Translations under genes and position numbers: made by a program
Notes under the pieces: model-generated
What the model was told of the DNA's origin: nothing
Database searches by the model: none
Seen by the model: only the letters and a program-made list of their open reading frames with translations
NCBI GenBank assembly: GCA_017848115.1
Contig: JAGAKZ010000031.1
Coordinates: forward strand, 1 to 64,000
Source: Oscillospiraceae bacterium
GTDB lineage: Bacteria; Bacillota; Clostridia; Oscillospirales; Ruminococcaceae
Direction: 5' to 3'
DNA: 64,000 bases
Shown here: positions 54,881 through 63,539 of the stretch, one piece after another
Layout of the letters: every line of letters starts with the position of its first letter
Position numbering within the stretch: position 1 is the stretch's first letter

Positions 54881-57070
54881 ATGATAAAGTATAACGAAAA
54901 AAACAGACTTTTCAAACTCTCTACCGCTGATATGACATACGCTATAAAGATAGCACCCGGAAATTATGTTGCACATGTCTACTTTGGCAAAGAAATCCCA
55001 GACGAAGACCTAACCTGGCTTCTCAGACTTGACGAAAACCCTTTCACACCCGAAACAAATGCACGTGATAAAGCAGTCTATATGGATACGCTTCCTTTTG
55101 AATATCCGTGTCTTGGTACAGGAGATTTTCGTGAACACGCATTTTCTGTTCTTGACAAGGACGGTATGTCAACTGTTGACCTCAGATACAAATCACATAT
55201 CATATATAACGGCAAACCGAAGCTAAAAGGCCTCCCTGCAACGTTTGCCGATGAAAACAAGGCACAGACCCTTGAAATAACCTGTGTTGATGAATATTGC
55301 GGTATAGAAGTTGTCCTCATATACAGCGTAATAGAAAACTACAGCTCAGTAATCAGAAGTGTCCGCATAAAAAATAACAGTATAAACCCCATAAATATAA
55401 CAAGAGCAATGTCAATGGCACTGCAACTTGACTCTGACAAATATGATATGCATACTTTCTACGGTTCATGGGCAAGAGAAAGGCACTTGGAACGCTCAAA
55501 ACTTCACCACGGAAAACAGAGCATAGACAGTTTAAGAGGTGAAAGCTCACATCAGCACAATCCGTTTTTTATGCTAGTCAGCCATACAGCCGATGAAAAG
55601 CAAGGCGAAGCATACGGTTTTTCACTTGTTTATTCGGGAAATTTCTTTGCACAGGCAGAAGTTACACAGCACTCAAAAACAGGTGTAACTATGGGTATAA
55701 ACTATGTTGATTTTAACTGGCTTCTTGAAGAAGGCGAAGAATTTCAGACTCCCGAAGTTGTGATGGTTTACTCCTCATCGGGTATAGGAAATATGTCACG
55801 TACATACCATGACCTGTACAGAAACCACCTTATCAGAAGCAAATTTAAAAATACACGCAGACCCGTACTTATAAACAACTGGGAAGCAACATACTTTGAC
55901 TTTAACTATGAAAAACTCCTTAGCATAGCCAGAGATGCCTCCGAACTCGGTATAGAAATGCTTGTTATGGACGACGGCTGGTTTGGACATCGTGACAGCG
56001 ACAACTCTAGCCTCGGCGACTGGTTTGTTTATGAAAAGAAACTTTCACCGGGGCTTCCTCAGCTTGTATCAGAGGTAAACAAACTCGGACTCAAGTTCGG
56101 TATATGGTTTGAACCTGAAATGATCTCTCCTGACAGTGAACTCTATAAAAAACACCCCGAATGGGCAATACAGGTAAAAGGCAGACCGCTTACCCTCTGT
56201 CGAGAGCAGTATGTACTCGACTACTCACAAAAAGAAGTACGTGACTATATATACGAAATGCTCAGAAAAATACTGACAAGTGCAAATATCGAATATGTAA
56301 AGTGGGATATGAACCGCCAGCTTACAGAAGCAGGCTCCTGTTTCCTCAGAGCAGACAGACAGCGTGAAATATGGCATCGCTATGTACTCGGCGTATATGA
56401 GATGATGGAACGCTTCACAACAGACTTCCCCGATATACTTCTTGAAAACTGTTCGGGAGGCGGTGCAAGATTTGACCCCGGTATGCTCTACTACAGCCCT
56501 CAGATATGGTGTTCTGACGATACTGACGCAATAGAAAGACTGAAAATACAGTACGGAACTTCCATGTGCTATCCGCCGTCTGCAATAGGCGCACACGTAA
56601 GCGATTGTCCAAACCATTCATGCGGTCGTATCACACCTTTTGAAACAAGAGGCCATGTAGCCATGAGCGGAACATTCGGCTATGAACTTGATACCACTCG
56701 CATATCGGAAAATGACAGACAGATGATAAAAGAACAGATAAAACAGTACAAAAAATACTGTCATCTCATCATTAACGGTGACCAGTACCGTTTGGGAAAT
56801 GTATTTTCGGATATCTCATATGACGCATGGCTTTTTATATCAAAAGATAAGACACAAGCGCTTCTCACCTATGTACAGGTACTTGCCAAAGCTAATGAAC
56901 GCAGCATACGCATAAAACTTGACGGACTAAATCCTGACTGGTACTATAAAAATAATGTAAATGACCTTGTTTTATCAGGTTCTGCACTTATGAACGGTGG
57001 TTTTAATTTTGAAAATCTCTGGGGTGATTTTAAGAGCAAACAGGTTTATTTTACAAGGGTAGAAAAATAA
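54881..57070 (+). CDS. GH36 alpha-galactosidase
   Basis: Removes alpha-1,6-galactose from raffinose-type sugars or galactomannan fragments. 729 residues, with the family layout: N-terminal beta domain, (beta/alpha)8 barrel and C-terminal beta domain. Key blocks: VLINNWEATYFDF, MLVMDDGWFGHR, FGIWFEPEMISP, YVKWDMNR with the nucleophile Asp, CSGGGARFDPGM and WCSDDTDAIERL with the acid/base Asp. No signal peptide, so it acts in the cytosol and needs an importer not found in this window. Confidence 0.95.
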   Translation: MIKYNEKNRLFKLSTADMTYAIKIAPGNYVAHVYFGKEIPDEDLTWLLRLDENPFTPETNARDKAVYMDTLPFEYPCLGTGDFREHAFSVLDKDGMSTVDLRYKSHIIYNGKPKLKGLPATFADENKAQTLEITCVDEYCGIEVVLIYSVIENYSSVIRSVRIKNNSINPINITRAMSMALQLDSDKYDMHTFYGSWARERHLERSKLHHGKQSIDSLRGESSHQHNPFFMLVSHTADEKQGEAYGFSLVYSGNFFAQAEVTQHSKTGVTMGINYVDFNWLLEEGEEFQTPEVVMVYSSSGIGNMSRTYHDLYRNHLIRSKFKNTRRPVLINNWEATYFDFNYEKLLSIARDASELGIEMLVMDDGWFGHRDSDNSSLGDWFVYEKKLSPGLPQLVSEVNKLGLKFGIWFEPEMISPDSELYKKHPEWAIQVKGRPLTLCREQYVLDYSQKEVRDYIYEMLRKILTSANIEYVKWDMNRQLTEAGSCFLRADRQREIWHRYVLGVYEMMERFTTDFPDILLENCSGGGARFDPGMLYYSPQIWCSDDTDAIERLKIQYGTSMCYPPSAIGAHVSDCPNHSCGRITPFETRGHVAMSGTFGYELDTTRISENDRQMIKEQIKQYKKYCHLIINGDQYRLGNVFSDISYDAWLFISKDKTQALLTYVQVLAKANERSIRIKLDGLNPDWYYKNNVNDLVLSGSALMNGGFNFENLWGDFKSKQVYFTRVEK

Positions 57071-57150
57071 GTATTTGTGCAAAACGCATTAAAAATGATA
57101 TAAATTCGTGTATAAACTATACGAATTTATATTTTTTTGATAAAATACTA

Positions 57151-57179
57151 TTGACTTTGTTTTGATTACATGGTATACT
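57151..57179 (+). promoter_or_regulatory. Promoter of the orphan c-di-GMP riboswitch transcript
   Basis: TTGACT, 17-base spacer, TATACT; expected start about 57186, directly before the aptamer. Confidence 0.75.
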
Positions 57180-57202
57180 AACATCAATGAAGGAAATGAA
57201 AC

Positions 57203-57322
57203 GTTTGAATAACGGCAAAGCTGCTGAAAGGCAGTGACGCAAAACTAAAGGGACTAAACTGAACGCAGTCTTAATAATGAACGTTTTTCTAAAGTTCAGC
57301 AAATGTCAGCCAGTTGCCTGCT
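57203..57322 (+). ncRNA. c-di-GMP-I (GEMM-I) riboswitch aptamer
   Basis: The GEMM-I blocks occur in order: AACGGCAAA, a CTGC-TGAAAG-GCAG hairpin with GAAA loop (P2), GACGCAAA, CTAAAGGGACTAA, a CTGAAC/GTTCAG stem (P3), then TCAGCCAGTTGCC, which closes P1 (GGCAA/TTGCC). A promoter lies just upstream. No convincing gene follows before the terminator at 57768-57819, so what it controls is open. Confidence 0.85.
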
Positions 57323-57819
57323 TTCGTGTCCGTACTGTTGAAGAACGGGTGTACAACCGTTCGGTAGATACAGATACAGGTTTAAAACAGTTTCTCTTCA
57401 CAGCAAAAATGTTTTAATGAGGTTATGAGCTCAGACTTTACATGAAAGTTTACGGTTTGTTTCCCCGGACGTTATGTCGTGGATGTTTCGAATCCTTTAT
57501 AAAAAAATCATATGTGGCATTTTCAAACTAGGACAGGATGGAAAATCCGGTTGCTCTTCACAAATTTTTATTTACCGAAGAATCGGTCGGATTTAATCAG
57601 GGCCATCAAAAACAAACAAAAAACTCCATTAAAAAAGCCAAAAATTTTCCTTTCAAAAATCAACTAAAACTTAATATTAATCAATTCCATTACAAAAATT
57701 TCAAAAAAATCGCTTTAATCAAAAATTCTACTTTCATTTTTAATTTTCCTAATATTATTTACCTGAAAAAATAATACGAGCGGCTCACGGATATTTCGTG
57801 TGTCGCTTGTATTATTTTT
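57323..57819 (+). other. Non-coding or leader RNA downstream of the c-di-GMP riboswitch, with a nearly G-free stretch
   Basis: This 500-base stretch belongs to the riboswitch transcript. It holds a GAACGG/CCGTTC hairpin (about 57342-57362), a nested structure at about 57543-57595 (AAATCCG/CGGATTT outside, ACCG/CGGT inside), and from 57603 to 57764 only two G bases in 162. A 78-codon open frame at 57538-57774 is rich in Lys and Asn and is open mainly because TAG and TGA cannot occur without G. I consider a structured regulatory RNA more likely than a protein, but a small protein is possible. Confidence 0.5.
57768..57819 (+). terminator. Terminator of the riboswitch transcript
   Basis: AATAATAC-AGCG and CACG arms pair with CGTG and CGCT-GTATTATT, followed by T-rich DNA; separates this unit from manA. 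Confidence 0.82.
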
Positions 57820-57820
57820 A

Positions 57821-57849
57821 TTGACTTTTACTCTGTTATGTGATAAAAT
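57821..57849 (+). promoter_or_regulatory. manA promoter
   Basis: TTGACT, 17-base spacer, TAAAAT, about 30 bases upstream of the manA start. Confidence 0.75.
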
Positions 57850-57879
57850 TATAGCAGATTTATGTAAAGGAGCGATTAC

Positions 57880-58842
57880 TTGAATATTCCATTATTGCTT
57901 ACACCTGCATTTAAGGATTATATATGGGGCGGTACAAAACTTCGCAGTATTTTCAATAAAAAATGCGACCTCGAAAAAGTTGCGGAAAGTTGGGAACTTT
58001 CATGTCACAAAGACGGAAATTCCGTCATTTCTAACGGCGAATACGCAGGAAAAACACTGTCAGAATATATAAAAATTCATGGGAGTTCTGTTCTCGGAAA
58101 GAACTGTGAACGTTTCGAAAACTTCCCTGTCCTCATAAAACTTATTGATGCAAAGGACAATCTTTCTGTACAGGTTCATCCTGACAACGAATATGCTCTT
58201 CGCGTTGAAGGTGAATACGGAAAGACTGAAATGTGGTATATAGTTGATTGCGAGGAAGACGCTTCGCTTCTTTATGGATTTAAAAAAGAAATCTCAAAAG
58301 AAGAATTTTCACAGCGTATAAAAGACAATACTCTTCTTGAAGTTACTCAAAGCGTAAAAGTAAACAAAGGAGATGTATTTTTTATAGAAGCCGGAACGCT
58401 TCACGCCATTGGAAAAGGCATCCTGATTGCAGAAATTCAACAAAATTCCAACACAACATATCGCATATACGACTACAACAGAAAAGACAAAGACGGAAAC
58501 AGTCGTGAACTTCATATAGATAAGGCTTGTGATGTTACTTCTCTTTGCCCTGCGACCCATAGCTCATGTAGTGAATTTTCACAGCAAAAGGGATATCGCA
58601 TAAAACAACTTGCATCATGTGATTATTTTACAGTTCATATCATAGAAACCGAAAGCTATGCATCTTTGTATGTATCCGAAGATTCTTTCGAGCATATACT
58701 TATACTTGAAGGAAGTTGTGTACTCGGAAGTGATAACTACAAGGATATGCGTCTTGAAAAGGGCGACAGTGTATTTATACCGGCAGGATATGGTGATTTT
58801 TACATTGATGGAAAGTGTACATTTATAAAAACAAAAGTATAA
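57880..58842 (+). CDS. manA: Mannose-6-phosphate isomerase, class I
   Basis: Interconverts mannose-6-phosphate and fructose-6-phosphate. 320 residues of the cupin-fold class: PAFKDYIWGGTKL at the start, LIDAKDNLSVQVHPDNEYA with zinc-binding Gln and His, GKTEMWYI, FIEAGTLHAIGKG (zinc His) and the EIQQNSNTTYRIYDYNR stretch. TTG start at 57880, eight bases after AAAGGAG. glk follows after about 50 bases, so the two probably form an operon for hexose entry into glycolysis. Confidence 0.95.
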   Translation: MNIPLLLTPAFKDYIWGGTKLRSIFNKKCDLEKVAESWELSCHKDGNSVISNGEYAGKTLSEYIKIHGSSVLGKNCERFENFPVLIKLIDAKDNLSVQVHPDNEYALRVEGEYGKTEMWYIVDCEEDASLLYGFKKEISKEEFSQRIKDNTLLEVTQSVKVNKGDVFFIEAGTLHAIGKGILIAEIQQNSNTTYRIYDYNRKDKDGNSRELHIDKACDVTSLCPATHSSCSEFSQQKGYRIKQLASCDYFTVHIIETESYASLYVSEDSFEHILILEGSCVLGSDNYKDMRLEKGDSVFIPAGYGDFYIDGKCTFIKTKV

Positions 58843-58894
58843 CCGATAAAAATATCGGCATAATAAAAAATATTTTTTTGGAGGAAAAAATCTT

Positions 58895-59857
58895 ATGAAA
58901 TACTATATTGGTATAGACCTCGGTGGTACAAATATCTCCGCTGGTGTAGTAAATGAAAATTACGAAATAATCGCAAAAGCATCAACAAAAACAAACTGTC
59001 CGAGACCTGCAGAAGAAATCGCTGAAGACATGGCAAAAACAGCTATAGAAGCCGTAAAAAAAGCTGAACTTTCCATGGATGAAATAGAATGGATCGGTAT
59101 AGGTACTCCAGGTATCGCTGATAATGCAAACGGAAAGATCGTTTATTCAAACAATCTCGGTTTCAACGATGTTCCTGTCGCAGACTACATTCACAAACTT
59201 ATTGACAAGCCTGTATTTATCGAAAACGATGCAAATGCAGCTGCATACGGTGAATTTGTAGCAGGTGCTGCAAAGGGTGCTGTAAATGCTGTATGTATCA
59301 CACTCGGAACAGGTGTAGGCGGCGGAATTATAATCGACGGAAAAATATACTCCGGTTCAAATATGGCAGGTGCTGAACTTGGACATACAGTAATCGAACT
59401 TGACGGACCTCAGTGTACTTGCGGACGTAAGGGCTGCTTTGAAGTTTATTCATCAGCTACAGGTCTTATCCGCATGACAAAAGAAGCAATGGAAACTGAT
59501 AAAAACAGTGCTATGTGGAAAATATCCGCTGAAAGAAACAATAAGGTAACTGCAAGAACATCATTTGATGCTATGCATTCAGGTGATAAGACAGCTAAGG
59601 AAGTTGTAAACAAGTATATCAAATACCTTGCTGCAGGTGTAACAAATATCATAAATATATTCCAGCCAGATATTCTCTGTATCGGAGGCGGCGTATGCAA
59701 CGAAGGTGATCCGCTTCTTCTCCCTGTAAAAGATCTTGTAAAGAAAGAAGTTTACACAAGAACACTCAGCAAAAATACAGAAGTAGTTATCGCAAAGCTT
59801 GGAAATGACGCAGGTATCATCGGTGCCGCATTCCTTGGAAATGCTTTAAGCAAATAA
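58895..59857 (+). CDS. glk: ROK-family glucokinase
   Basis: 320 residues. Phosphorylates glucose with ATP. Motifs: GIDLGGTNISAG (phosphate 1), NDANAAAYGEF with catalytic Asp, TLGTGVGGGIIIDGK (phosphate 2), GAELGHTVI and the ROK zinc site CTCGRKGCFEVYSS. GGAGGAAAA precedes the ATG. ROK transcription factors are excluded because there is no N-terminal helix-turn-helix. A double terminator follows. Confidence 0.95.
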   Translation: MKYYIGIDLGGTNISAGVVNENYEIIAKASTKTNCPRPAEEIAEDMAKTAIEAVKKAELSMDEIEWIGIGTPGIADNANGKIVYSNNLGFNDVPVADYIHKLIDKPVFIENDANAAAYGEFVAGAAKGAVNAVCITLGTGVGGGIIIDGKIYSGSNMAGAELGHTVIELDGPQCTCGRKGCFEVYSSATGLIRMTKEAMETDKNSAMWKISAERNNKVTARTSFDAMHSGDKTAKEVVNKYIKYLAAGVTNIINIFQPDILCIGGGVCNEGDPLLLPVKDLVKKEVYTRTLSKNTEVVIAKLGNDAGIIGAAFLGNALSK

Positions 59858-59875
59858 TTTTTTAACTGTGACAAT

Positions 59876-59907
59876 TTACCCTACCTCTGAGGTGGGGTAA
59901 GTTTTTG
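59876..59907 (+). terminator. glk terminator 1
   Basis: TTACCCTACCTC, TGA, GGTGGGGTAA and a T-tract, about 20 bases after the glk stop. Confidence 0.85.
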
Positions 59908-59918
59908 TTCAAAATAGT

Positions 59919-59957
59919 TAACCGGTCTTATTTTAAAAGTTAAGACCGGTTATTTTT
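59919..59957. terminator. Terminator 2 in the glk/repeat-protein gap
   Basis: TAACCGGTCTTA, 10-base loop, TAAGACCGGTTA with seven T; perfect 12-base stem. Confidence 0.88.
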
Positions 59958-59987
59958 TTCGGGATCATTAAAAATAATAATCCCGAA
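59957..59987 (-). terminator. Terminator 3, facing the minus-strand repeat protein gene
   Basis: On the minus strand TTTTTCGGGAT, loop, ATCCCGAAAAAA. Third hairpin within 112 bases, serving the converging gene. Confidence 0.65.
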
Positions 59988-60039
59988 AAACAATAGATAT
60001 TTGTAAAATGAAAAATAATTTTAAGAAAACTCGCTATTA

Positions 60040-62235
60040 TTATTTACCTCTGCGCTGACTTCTCATCTCTGCAGGAGTAAAACCTCTTTCCTTAAGATCC
60101 TTATAGAACTTCGCATCAATCTTTGCAAGCTTCTTAGCTTCTCTTGCAGATAAGATTCTCTTTGAAGATGTACTTGTAAGATCATTTACAGGAGGCTTAT
60201 TATAAAGAGCCTTACTGGAAGCAGGAACATAGGCTATGAAGTCTGGAACAATCTCTTCCTTTTCGTTCTGAGCCTTTTCCTCAGCAGTCTGTATTCCTTC
60301 GGCACCAAGCTGTTTAAGCGCTTCTTCGATAGAATCAACCATTCCACGCTGCGGAGCAGTGAAGATCGGAGCTGTTCTGGAAGGCGAATTGCTCGGAGCT
60401 GAACCAAACACGTTCTGTGGCTGCATATTCTGGGCCGGATTTACAAAAGGCTGCTGCGGCTGATTATACTGCTGTCCATATCCTGCCGGCTGCTGATAGT
60501 TATTCTGCTGAACGCCAAAACCGTTATTAACAACACCCATAGGATTAACAAACTGATTTACAGGCTGAACCGGAGGTACTGCAACAAAATTATTTTGCAT
60601 CGGCTGTACAGGCGGTGTTACCGGTTCAAAGCTCTGCATCGGCTGTGCAGGTGGTGTTACCGTATCAAAACTCTGCATCGGCTGTACAGGCGGTGTTACT
60701 GTATCAAAACTCTGCATCGGCTGTACAGGCGGTGTTACTGTGTCAAAACTCTGCATCGGCTGTACAGGTGGTGTTACTGTATCAAAACTCTGCATTGGCT
60801 GTACAGGTGGTGTTACTGTATCAAAACTCTGCATTGGCTGTACAGGTGGTGTTACTGTATCAAAACTCTGCATTGGCTGTACAGGTGGTGTTACTGTATC
60901 AAAACTCTGCATTGAAGGCGGAGTAACTGTCTGGAAACCATTTGCTGTAGGTTCAAGAACACTTACAGATTCAAAGGAACCAACAGAAGAACTTACATCA
61001 TCTGAAACAAGTTCATCAAATACAGACGGTGTAGATGCGTAACTACCGATACTGTCCATTGACGATGTTTTCGGTGCAAACACAGGAACTTCAGGTACGA
61101 CAAAATCGTTTGACGGTGCTGAAACCTTCTTTTCAGGAATATTAAGTGAACCAAATTCATTTGAATATCCTTCGTTGTTTATATCACTGATTGATTTTGA
61201 ACCTGATGAAGAAACATCAACAAGCGGAATCTGATTTGAATAGAACGATGAAGCATCGCCAACAAATGCATTTGAATGTGCCTGAGCTTCTTCTTTTTCT
61301 TTTTCCTCAACGCTTTTGTTAAACTGTGCAAGAATATCATTTGCAGCTGATAAAATTTCTCCGGCTGTAGATGAACTCTGCGGTGTGCTTACCTGTGGCT
61401 GCGGTGCAACCGTATCCTCTCTTTTCACCATAAACTGTGAAAGGAAATCATCATCTGCCGCTTTGGGTTTAGCAGGTGCACTTTCTGCAACTGAAGACTG
61501 TCCTGTATACGACTGATACTGCTGATACTGCGGTACAGGTTCTGCAGGCTGCTCCGGCTGATACTGAGGTGCAGATTCCACCGGCTGCTGAGGCTGATAT
61601 ACAGACTGCTCAGGCTGAACAGCTGCTGTTGGTGATGATTGACCTCCGCTTATATAACTTTCATACGACGGAGCATAAGAAAGTTTGATATCAGGATTGA
61701 TTTGTTCCTTAGCAAATGTAAACTCAGGATTAACCATAGAAGTTGCCTGTGGTATAGGCTGCTGTATGCTCTGCTGAGTGTTATTATAAGTCGGCTGTAC
61801 CGATGGAGCCGGCTGTGGTGTTGTCTGTGCCTGATAGTTCTGATAACTTTGATAATTCTGATAATTATTATTTGTCGGAGCCGCAGTTTCATTATTATTT
61901 GCATCATGACTGTCACGTCTTGAAGCAGCTTCTGATTCTCGGTTCAAAACATATTCTTCGTATGTAGATTCTGAAACAATTCCCTGTTTCTTGGCACGTA
62001 AGAAGCGTTTCTTTTCTTCTTTTGCCATTCTTGCATCTTCACGATTACTTTCTCTTATCAACTTTGTTGCAAATACTTCCTTGCAACGATCACAGGTCAG
62101 ATCAACTATGTCCTTCATTTCACCTTCTCTCGTGCAGTTCATGCCTTGCAGTCTAATTCTGCATCCAGTCGTTCTTTCATTGTCTGTGCCATGCACTACA
62201 TTGTCTTTGTTTGAGCGAATTAATGTTATCGGCAT
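60040..62235 (-). CDS. Large Pro/Gln/Ser-rich repeat protein with N-terminal cysteine motif, unknown function
   Basis: 731 residues, no signal peptide or membrane helix. Residues about 25-60 have cysteines in GCRIRLQGMNC and LTCDRCKEVF, which could be a small zinc ribbon; then a basic KKRFLRAKKQGIVSESTYEEYV segment. About 120-640 is low-complexity Gln/Pro/Ser/Tyr sequence, with eight tandem 13-residue units MQSFDTVTPPVQP at about 442-545. The C-terminus (about 650-731) is folded-looking again, ending in AREAKKLAKIDAKFYKDLKERGFTP. An AGGAGG site precedes the ATG. I do not recognise the family; a scaffold or regulator with a long disordered linker is a reasonable guess. Confidence 0.75.
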   Translation of the reverse strand: MPITLIRSNKDNVVHGTDNERTTGCRIRLQGMNCTREGEMKDIVDLTCDRCKEVFATKLIRESNREDARMAKEEKKRFLRAKKQGIVSESTYEEYVLNRESEAASRRDSHDANNNETAAPTNNNYQNYQSYQNYQAQTTPQPAPSVQPTYNNTQQSIQQPIPQATSMVNPEFTFAKEQINPDIKLSYAPSYESYISGGQSSPTAAVQPEQSVYQPQQPVESAPQYQPEQPAEPVPQYQQYQSYTGQSSVAESAPAKPKAADDDFLSQFMVKREDTVAPQPQVSTPQSSSTAGEILSAANDILAQFNKSVEEKEKEEAQAHSNAFVGDASSFYSNQIPLVDVSSSGSKSISDINNEGYSNEFGSLNIPEKKVSAPSNDFVVPEVPVFAPKTSSMDSIGSYASTPSVFDELVSDDVSSSVGSFESVSVLEPTANGFQTVTPPSMQSFDTVTPPVQPMQSFDTVTPPVQPMQSFDTVTPPVQPMQSFDTVTPPVQPMQSFDTVTPPVQPMQSFDTVTPPVQPMQSFDTVTPPAQPMQSFEPVTPPVQPMQNNFVAVPPVQPVNQFVNPMGVVNNGFGVQQNNYQQPAGYGQQYNQPQQPFVNPAQNMQPQNVFGSAPSNSPSRTAPIFTAPQRGMVDSIEEALKQLGAEGIQTAEEKAQNEKEEIVPDFIAYVPASSKALYNKPPVNDLTSTSSKRILSAREAKKLAKIDAKFYKDLKERGFTPAEMRSQRRGK
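60601..60912 (-). repeat. 39-bp in-frame tandem repeat, 8 copies
   Basis: Eight 39-base units code for 13-residue repeats (MQSFDTVTPPVQP six times, then one with PAQP and one MQSFEPV variant). Neighbouring copies are close to identical at the DNA level, which suggests recent expansion by slippage or recombination. Confidence 0.95.
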
Positions 62236-62465
62236 AATTTACCTCCTATTTTATTTCATTCATTATATATATTATAAAACAAACTCAAGAAAATTGCAAC
62301 TGATTTTATAAAAATTGCGAGAATTGTCTTTAATTTTTTACTTATCCGACAACTTTGAATTATTAAAGTCCATGTTTCAAATAAAAAATCAACAAAAATA
62401 ATTCTAGTCAAGAAAAAAATTTGGATAATATTTTAGTTAAATTGTATGCAGTATAAGTACAATAC

Positions 62466-62494
62466 TTGTTTTTATGGACTTTTCATGGTATAAT
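62466..62494 (+). promoter_or_regulatory. Promoter of the third Rpn gene
   Basis: TTGTTT, 17-base spacer (ending TGG), TATAAT, about 35 bases upstream of the TTG start. Confidence 0.6.
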
Positions 62495-62528
62495 GACTAT
62501 AGAACAAAATAAGAAAGACGGTGATTGA

Positions 62529-63374
62529 TTGACTATCTTTGACAACAATATTGATCAGAAGATACTTCGTAATATTGAAAAATTTCGTCCCATAGATGAT
62601 GCATTTATGAGAGAACTTTTTCGCAATGACATTCCTCTTGTTCAAAGAATATTGAGAATTATAATGGGTATTGAAGATCTTCAGATCATATCTTCCGAAA
62701 CCCAGTATGATTTAAAACGCCTGCTCGGTTCTCGTTCTCTTTGCCTTGATGTAATAGCAACTGACAGTAAAGGAAAAATTTTTAATATCGAAATCCAACG
62801 TTCAAATGAGGAAGCAAAACCACAAAGAGCAAGATACCATTCAAGTGCTATTGACATTGAATTTTTAAAAGCAAAATCTGATTTTAAAGAGCTTCCTGTT
62901 TCTTATGTCATTTTTATTACTGAAAATGATATAATAGGTGATAACAGGCTTATATATCACTATGAATGGCGAGAAATCGAAACCAATAAACCGCTTAATG
63001 ACGGTGCTCACATTATTTATGTAAACAGTTCATACAATAATAAAGATGACACCTCAGAACTCTCAAAACTAGCACATGATTTTCTATGTGCAGACCCAAA
63101 CAAAATGTATATAAAAGAACTCGCTGATAAAACACGTTATTTTAAAACGACTGTAGAAGGAGTGAATAATATGTGTCAAATAATGGAGGATTTTCGTGAC
63201 GAAATCACTGCTGATGTCACTAAGAAAGTTACAGAAGATGTCACCAAAAAAAACAACTCTCAGACCGCTGTAAAACTTCTTGAGAAAAAGATGGGTACTT
63301 TTGAGGATATTTCAGAAATAACCGGGCTGTCTATTGACGAGATCAAAGAACTTGCAGAAAAAATCAATAACTAA
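62529..63374 (+). CDS. Rpn-family (PD-(D/E)XK) nuclease/transposase-like protein
   Basis: 281 residues, beginning with TTG. RPIDDAFMRELFRND, then the nuclease core: SLCLDVIATDSKGKIFNIEIQRS (Asp, then E-x-Q) and QRARYHSSAIDIEFLK, with SYVIFITENDIIG. The C-terminal part is a helical, Val/Thr-Lys repeat (ADVTKKVTEDVTKK) leading to a KMGTFEDISEITGLSIDEIKELAE helix-turn-helix-like end. Family members are often mobile and patchily distributed. Third homologue in the window, on the opposite strand to the others. Confidence 0.87.
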   Translation: MTIFDNNIDQKILRNIEKFRPIDDAFMRELFRNDIPLVQRILRIIMGIEDLQIISSETQYDLKRLLGSRSLCLDVIATDSKGKIFNIEIQRSNEEAKPQRARYHSSAIDIEFLKAKSDFKELPVSYVIFITENDIIGDNRLIYHYEWREIETNKPLNDGAHIIYVNSSYNNKDDTSELSKLAHDFLCADPNKMYIKELADKTRYFKTTVEGVNNMCQIMEDFRDEITADVTKKVTEDVTKKNNSQTAVKLLEKKMGTFEDISEITGLSIDEIKELAEKINN

Positions 63375-63379
63375 ACACA

Positions 63380-63419
63380 AAACAGCACTTAACAAAGTTT
63401 ATTAGGTGCTGTTTTTTAT
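63380..63419 (+). terminator. Terminator after the third Rpn gene
   Basis: AACAGCAC, loop, GTGCTGTT followed by TTTT. Confidence 0.8.
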
Positions 63420-63465
63420 TCAAAAAAAATCGTCACATTAACACATTTGTATACAACACAATCAC

Positions 63466-63494
63466 TTGACTTTAATGTCGATTAAATGTATAAT
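63466..63494 (+). promoter_or_regulatory. Promoter of the metal ABC permease gene
   Basis: TTGACT, exactly 17 bases, TATAAT; the -10 box is part of a TATAATTATA palindrome. Confidence 0.8.
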
Positions 63495-63539
63495 TATAAA
63501 TTGGGTTATGTTATATTTCTAAGGACGTGAAAAAAATAT

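Noticed and set aside
57538-57774. A 78-codon open frame after the c-di-GMP riboswitch
   Set aside because: Composition is Lys/Asn-rich low complexity, and the frame is open mainly because the DNA lacks G and so lacks TAG and TGA. Kept as a possibility but not called as a gene.
60595-61042. Long plus-strand frames opposite the 39-bp repeats (YRWCYCIKTLHW-like and NSALAVQVVLLY-like repeats)
   Set aside because: The period is a multiple of three, so all frames through it stay open; they are shadows of the minus-strand repeat protein and have no ribosome sites.
63480-63500. TATAATTATA palindrome at the metal permease promoter as a Zur/Fur-type operator
   Set aside because: Ten bases of A/T palindrome overlapping a -10 box are expected by chance here; no longer operator consensus is visible.
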